Below the pieces are notes generated by a model that made no database searches, was not told the DNA's origin, and saw only the letters and a list, made by a program, of their open reading frames with translations. Shown here piece after piece: positions 32,740 through 36,605 of a stretch of DNA of 36,605 bases. This DNA is from an uncultured Bacilli bacterium (GTDB taxonomy: Bacteria; Bacillota_I; Bacilli_A; RF39; UBA660). The translations under genes and the position numbers were made by a program. Positions within the stretch are counted from its first letter, which is position 1. Every line of letters begins with the position of its first letter. Location: the NCBI GenBank assembly GCA_910576795.1, contig CAJTIX010000014.1, forward strand, positions 1-36,605, written 5' to 3'.

Positions 32740-34167
32740 ATGAAAATAGAAAAAACAAATTTGAATGATTGTTATATTTTAACACCAAATGTACCAGAAG
32801 ATGAAAGAGGCTACTTTTCTGTTCCATTTAATATAGAGGAAGTAGAAAAATTAGGTTTTTATAAAAATTTTCAAACCAATGAAAGTGGAAATTCTAAAGG
32901 TATTTTAAGAGGAATGCATTTTCAAGATACACCTGATACACAAACAAAAATTGTAAGAGTAATCAATGGGGCAGTTATAGACGTAGTCGTAGATATGAGA
33001 AAGGACTCATCTACATATGGACAATATACATCTGCTTTATTGACCAAAGAAAATTGGAAAATGCTTTATGTTCCTAGAGGATTTGCCCATGGTTTTCTGG
33101 CTTTGGAAGATGATACTCGATTTCAATATTTTGTAGATAATATCTACTCTCCTAAAAAAGATGGTGGAATTTTATGGAATGATCCTGAGATCAAAATTCC
33201 ATGGGAACAATGGTGCAAAGAATATGGAATTCAATTTGATCAGATTATGTTAAAAGAAGCAGATATGAAAAGACCTAGATTAAAAGATTGTAATGTAAAC
33301 TTTTATTCTAAATATAGATATTTGGTTACAGGTGTAACGGGTCAACTTGGATATGATGTTGTACGTGAATTAAACTCTCGTGGTATCTATGATGTTCTAG
33401 CATTAGGTAGTAATGAAATGGATATTACGAATAAAAGACGTGTCGAAGATATTATTAGAAGTTATCAACCAGAAATCATAATTCATTGTGGAGCCTATAC
33501 CAATGTCAAAAATGCAGAAACAGAAGAAGGAAAGCTATTAGCACATAACATCAATGTGATGGGAACTAGAAATATGGTAAGAGCAGCTGAAGATGTAGAT
33601 GCAAAATTCATCTATGTATCAACAGACTATGTATTTGATGGAAAAAAAGGGACACCTTATGAAATACAGGATGCAACAAATCCACTCAATGTGTATGGGC
33701 AGTCCAAACTACTCGGAGAAGAAATTGCAAAAACTTATTCTAAAAGCTATATTGTAAGAACATCATGGGTTTTTGGTAGCCACAGTAAAACACCAAACTT
33801 CATTGAAAATATATTAAAACAAGCACAAACAAAAGACAAATTAACAGTAGTAAACGACCAATTGGGTAGTCCAACCTATACAGTAGATTTGGCAAAATTC
33901 TTAGTAGATTTATCTGCAACAGACGCATATGGACTTTATCAAGCACATAATGAAGGCTATTGTTCTTGGTATGATTTTGCTGCTTATGCACTACAGGAAG
34001 CTGGAATTTCAACACCTATTGAACCAATCACAAGCAACACATATCCATCTAGTGTAGAAAGACCAATGGATTCTAGAATGAGTACTACTTCTTTAAGTGA
34101 AAATCATTTTTCATTATTACCAGAGTGGGAAAATGCAGTAAAAAGATATATAAAAGAGAAAAAATAA
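32740..34167 (+). CDS. Fused dTDP-4-dehydrorhamnose 3,5-epimerase / reductase (RfbC-RfbD)
   Basis: A 475-aa fusion of the last two steps of dTDP-L-rhamnose synthesis. Residues 1 to about 180 are RfbC (DERGYFSVPF, KGILRGMHFQ with catalytic His, VPRGFAHGFLALED, ILWNDPEIKIPW). From about 190 comes RfbD, an NAD(P)-binding short-chain reductase with Rossmann motif TGVTGQLG, STDYVFDG, and the catalytic Tyr-x3-Lys in VYGQSKLLGEE. The C-terminal part has DQLGSPTYTVDLA. ATG 32740 follows AAGGGAGG (32725-32732). rfbA and rfbB are not adjacent, so dTDP-glucose and its dehydratase must come from elsewhere. Likely cell-surface glycan or rhamnose supply. Confidence 0.92.
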   Translation: MKIEKTNLNDCYILTPNVPEDERGYFSVPFNIEEVEKLGFYKNFQTNESGNSKGILRGMHFQDTPDTQTKIVRVINGAVIDVVVDMRKDSSTYGQYTSALLTKENWKMLYVPRGFAHGFLALEDDTRFQYFVDNIYSPKKDGGILWNDPEIKIPWEQWCKEYGIQFDQIMLKEADMKRPRLKDCNVNFYSKYRYLVTGVTGQLGYDVVRELNSRGIYDVLALGSNEMDITNKRRVEDIIRSYQPEIIIHCGAYTNVKNAETEEGKLLAHNINVMGTRNMVRAAEDVDAKFIYVSTDYVFDGKKGTPYEIQDATNPLNVYGQSKLLGEEIAKTYSKSYIVRTSWVFGSHSKTPNFIENILKQAQTKDKLTVVNDQLGSPTYTVDLAKFLVDLSATDAYGLYQAHNEGYCSWYDFAAYALQEAGISTPIEPITSNTYPSSVERPMDSRMSTTSLSENHFSLLPEWENAVKRYIKEKK

Positions 34168-34196
34168 AAACGTAATAGATAGGATTGGTGATTTTA

Positions 34197-35150
34197 TTGT
34201 TTGACTTAGATATTATAGAAAAAGATTGGAAAAAAAATTCACGTGCACTGAGCGAAAAAGAAATAATAGATATTTTTAAAGAAGACCATGCAACTATCCC
34301 TCAATATGAAGAAAGTATGAAAGATTGGCATAAAAAACTAGAATTAGTTCTAGAAACTATATCAGCTGAAGAAAGATTATTAAAAAAGATTTTAGGTGAC
34401 CGTTCTGAAATATCAGAACAAGTAATACTTGCAAAATATCCAGAACCTCAGAAACAACATTTAAGCAAAGAAAATCAAAAAAGAGTTGTAGATGGATCAA
34501 TGCATTTAGTATTTCAATATGTTAGATATTATTATAATCTGTTTCATTCTAGAATTAAACAAGAAATATTGTATTATTTATTATTAGAAACCCTAATTAA
34601 TGTTGCAAAATATATGGTACATTGCGGTGACACAATATTTACTTTGTATGTCATACAAAGCTTTGAGAATGCTATTACTAAATACATTTCAAACATAGAA
34701 AAAGTTTCCTTTAAAGAAGCAAAAACGATAGTTGTATGTTATGAGTGCCTATCATTTGATGAAAAATTTTTAGGAACTCCAGTAATTGGTGAAAATAAAG
34801 TAAGGACCAAAGAAATATTAGAAAAACATAGTCTCTCATATGAAAAACAAGAATACCCTGTTAACCCATTTGAATTAAAATTTTTGATGAAAAATGAAAT
34901 TTCAAAAGATGAACTAATGGAAAGAATAAATACAAACGTTTTTTTTGAAGATTATAATTGTGTATTAGAAAGTTTAAACGAGGACGAAAAGATAGTAATG
35001 CAACTATCCTATGATAATTATGGATACCTTGGCTTAACATATGAAGAAATTGCTAATTTTCTTGGAATAGAGAAAAATAAAGTTGCTAGTATAAAGAAAA
35101 GAGCTTTAAGAAATGTTAGAAAAAATACTGTATTAAATCAATATAGATAA
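34197..35150 (+). CDS. Divergent sigma-70-like protein
   Basis: A 317-aa protein with a sigma-like layout. The middle (VVDGSMHLVFQYVRYYYNLF, then ILYYLLLETLINVAKY) resembles a degenerate region 2. The C-terminus is a convincing region 4: LNEDEKIVMQLSYDNYGYLG followed by the helix-turn-helix LTYEEIANFLGIEKNKVASI and KKRALRNVRK. The N-terminal 80 residues are charged and unfamiliar. The start is probably TTG 34197, after GGTGA (34187-34191), as in hrcA; TTG 34185 and GTG 34188 are alternatives. It is AT-rich and without an obvious anti-sigma partner. It could be an accessory or phage-derived sigma factor; whether it binds core polymerase is unknown. Confidence 0.75.
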   Translation: MFDLDIIEKDWKKNSRALSEKEIIDIFKEDHATIPQYEESMKDWHKKLELVLETISAEERLLKKILGDRSEISEQVILAKYPEPQKQHLSKENQKRVVDGSMHLVFQYVRYYYNLFHSRIKQEILYYLLLETLINVAKYMVHCGDTIFTLYVIQSFENAITKYISNIEKVSFKEAKTIVVCYECLSFDEKFLGTPVIGENKVRTKEILEKHSLSYEKQEYPVNPFELKFLMKNEISKDELMERINTNVFFEDYNCVLESLNEDEKIVMQLSYDNYGYLGLTYEEIANFLGIEKNKVASIKKRALRNVRKNTVLNQYR

Positions 35151-35187
35151 TAATCTATTAATTAACACGTTTGCTAGTCAAAATGAT

Positions 35188-35214
35188 AAAAACGTATCGG
35201 TGAATACGTTTTTT
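35188..35214 (+). terminator. Terminator after the sigma-like gene
   Basis: AAAACGTAT / ATACGTTTT stem with a CGGTGA loop and T's; symmetric enough to work on both strands. Confidence 0.85.
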
Positions 35215-35258
35215 CATATAATTTTCATTTTTTACCATACTAATATTGGTGATTTCTA

Positions 35259-36203
35259 ATGCAAATAAGACTTGGTTATGTAGCACTCCCAGTTGCACTT
35301 TCAATTACTTCCTCTTCTACTGTAACTTATTCACATTATAAAAAAATAGGAAAGAAAAGAGGAAATGAAAAAATTCATCAAACAATTTTATCTAATATTA
35401 ATGCATTAAAAGAAATTTTAAAATATAATGTATGCAATGATATTACCTTTTTTCGTATGACATGTAATTTGATTCCACTTGGAACACATCCTGATGTACA
35501 TTATGAAGTATGGAAAAAGTACCAAAAAGAATGGGATGAAATTGGTAGATATATTCAAACACATCAACTACGTATTGATTTACATCCTGATCAATTTTGT
35601 GTCCTCAATAGTACCAATCCAATCGTTATTGAAAATACAATTCGAACACTTACATTTTACCAACATTTATTAGAGGCATTTCATCTAGATAGTGTATTGG
35701 TATTACATATTGGAAGTAGTGTAGGTGGTAAAAAAGAAGCTATGAGACGCTTTGCGGATAATTTCAAACAATTAGATCCTAAATTACAAAAGATGATTGT
35801 ATTAGAAAATGATGACAAAATCTTTAATATTCGTAATACACTTTCTTTATGTGAAAAACTAAACATTCCAATGGTACTAGATTATCATCATTATAAATGT
35901 AACCATAACCGTGAAAAAATAGAAGATTATATAGAACGCATTTTTGCAACCTGGTCAAACCGTAAAGAAAATCCTAAAATTCATATATCTTCACCAAAAA
36001 ACAAAAAAGAAAAAAGAAGCCATCATGATTATATTAATAGTGATGATTTTATAACCTTTATAAAAAAAATTGAATTTACAAATCAAGATTTTGATGTTAT
36101 GATAGAAGCTAAAATGAAAGAAGAGGCATTGTTCCGTTTGGTAAGAGAATTGAAGTATAAAACAGAATACAAATTTATCAATGAAACAACTTTTTTAGTG
36201 TAA
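35259..36203 (+). CDS. uvsE: UV DNA damage endonuclease (UvsE/UVDE)
   Basis: A 314-aa TIM-barrel endonuclease that nicks 5' of UV photoproducts to start alternative excision repair. The family pattern runs through the protein: MQIRLGYVALPVAL, SSSTVTYSHYK, FFRMTCNLIPLGTHP, RIDLHPDQFCVLNS, LVLHIGSSVGGKKEAM, IVLENDDKIFN, PMVLDYHHYKCN, KIHISSPKN and the final MIEAKMKEEAL. His, Glu and Asp metal ligands are kept. Start ATG 35259 follows GGTGATT. UvsE is common in spore formers, which fits the sporulation genes here. Confidence 0.93.
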   Translation: MQIRLGYVALPVALSITSSSTVTYSHYKKIGKKRGNEKIHQTILSNINALKEILKYNVCNDITFFRMTCNLIPLGTHPDVHYEVWKKYQKEWDEIGRYIQTHQLRIDLHPDQFCVLNSTNPIVIENTIRTLTFYQHLLEAFHLDSVLVLHIGSSVGGKKEAMRRFADNFKQLDPKLQKMIVLENDDKIFNIRNTLSLCEKLNIPMVLDYHHYKCNHNREKIEDYIERIFATWSNRKENPKIHISSPKNKKEKRSHHDYINSDDFITFIKKIEFTNQDFDVMIEAKMKEEALFRLVRELKYKTEYKFINETTFLV

Positions 36204-36265
36204 AAATATTAACAATTTGATATAAACCTTCTTTTATAAGTAATAATAAAAGAAATTAAGCTAAA

Positions 36266-36284
36266 TTTACTACTATTTTACTAC
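36266..36284 (+). repeat. TTTACTAC direct-repeat pair 4
   Basis: TTTACTAC at 36266-36273 and 36277-36284, identical, 11-base period, followed by an A/T-rich flank like the other pairs. It lies 75 bases before the partial HAD-like gene, 14 kb from pair 3. Confidence 0.8.
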
Positions 36285-36329
36285 GCTTAAAAATTTTTCA
36301 CTTTCAAGATAAAAGATTTTCATAAGATG

Positions 36330-36338
36330 TGATATAAT
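36330..36338 (+). promoter_or_regulatory. Extended -10 promoter of the HAD-like gene
   Basis: TGATATAAT; preceded by GTG as in the promoter at 20156-20164. No clear -35 box. Confidence 0.55.
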
Positions 36339-36358
36339 ATATAGAAATGGAGGGTTTT

Positions 36359-36605
36359 ATGGAAAAGATTATCAAATATATAGACTGTGATGGAGTAATA
36401 CTTGACACTGAATTTGGTTTATTTGATGAATATAATAGACTCAAAAATGAGGGAATAGATATAAAAAGGCTAACCTATTTACAACAATTAGATTGGCAAA
36501 AATGGATAAGACAAGCAATGATTATTAACGATGCAATTACTATAATAAAAGAACACAATCCAGATGGTATTGAAATTTTAACAAAAGTCCATTCTTTATC
36601 AGAAG
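36359..36605 (+). CDS. HAD-like hydrolase, N-terminal part, cut by the window end
   Basis: 82 codons are visible from ATG 36359 (after GGAGGG). The N-terminus KYIDCDGVILDTEFGLFDEY carries HAD motif I (D-x-D-G-V) with nucleophile Asp, followed by a helical cap beginning (LQQLDWQKWIRQAM). The catalytic Lys and final Asp motifs lie beyond the window. The closest feel is to small phosphoglycolate-phosphatase-like or 5'-nucleotidase-like HAD proteins; substrate unknown. The same upstream repeat and promoter type as the island genes suggest a shared origin or regulation. Confidence 0.75.
   Translation, partial: MEKIIKYIDCDGVILDTEFGLFDEYNRLKNEGIDIKRLTYLQQLDWQKWIRQAMIINDAITIIKEHNPDGIEILTKVHSLSE

Noticed and set aside
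34185..34196. TTG 34185 or GTG 34188 as start of the sigma-like gene
   Set aside because: They overlap the best ribosome binding site (GGTGA, 34187-34191), which is well spaced from TTG 34197.
1..36605. Mycoplasma-type genetic code (UGA = Trp)
   Set aside because: All genes are complete without in-frame TGA and Trp is always TGG; in an AT-rich code-4 genome TGA would be common inside genes.
1..36605. tRNA or rRNA genes, insertion sequences, prophage integrase
   Set aside because: None of the conserved sequences (for example T-arm GGTTCRA, transposase or recombinase motifs) was seen on reading.

Overview
The window is AT-rich, and every supported gene reads on the + strand. It comes from the chromosome of an endospore-forming, low-G+C Gram-positive bacterium (Bacillota). 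The sporulation genes spoIIGA, sigE and spoIVB, the HrcA/CIRCE heat-shock system, comEA/comEC and uvsE point this way. The compact gene order and AT-rich codon use suggest an uncultured Bacilli/Erysipelotrichia-like gut lineage, but that placement is inference. No gene needs UGA as a sense codon, yet UGA is almost unused as a stop.

Layout. (1) 1-1021: the end of spoIIGA, then sigE, which together make active mother-cell sigma-E. (2) 1078-8371: one heat-shock operon, hrcA-grpE-orf-dnaK-pepF-dnaJ-orf, under a consensus promoter overlapped by a degenerate CIRCE operator. (3) 8387-13287: miaB (tRNA modification), a membrane-anchored orphan, a small orphan, and mutL. (4) 13363-17931: a surface/RNA block with a lipoprotein gene broken by an in-frame stop, an RNase J2-like gene with a degraded metal site, a prepilin-like gene behind a structured leader with a G9 tract, and a frameshifted small gene. 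(5) 17932-20057: rpsB-tsf, where S2 carries a C-terminal Rho_N/SAP-like extension. (6) 20058-23010: an accessory island between tsf and frr, where pyrH often sits. It holds a zinc-ribbon orphan, a HAD phosphatase and a Cys-His-Asp (transglutaminase-like) protein. The spacers carry paired TTTACTAC repeats with an 11-bp period and two diverged copies of a structured element ending in a terminator. (7) 23017-29668: frr, nusB, xseA-xseB, spoIVB, then uppS-cdsA-rseP (no dxr between cdsA and rseP) and a small orphan. (8) 29669-32695: comEA-comEC for DNA uptake. (9) 32700-36605: a fused rfbC-rfbD gene, a divergent sigma-factor-like gene, uvsE, another TTTACTAC pair, and a truncated HAD-like gene.

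How it fits together. Most of the window is translation, protein quality control, envelope lipid synthesis and DNA maintenance, interrupted by accessory loci. The best candidate for something undescribed is the repeated 'gene + structured element + TTTACTAC pair' arrangement at 20123-22209, with a further TTTACTAC pair at 36266-36284. Also unusual are the cysteine-rich GrpE, the S2 extension, the RNase J2-like protein and the pilin leader.
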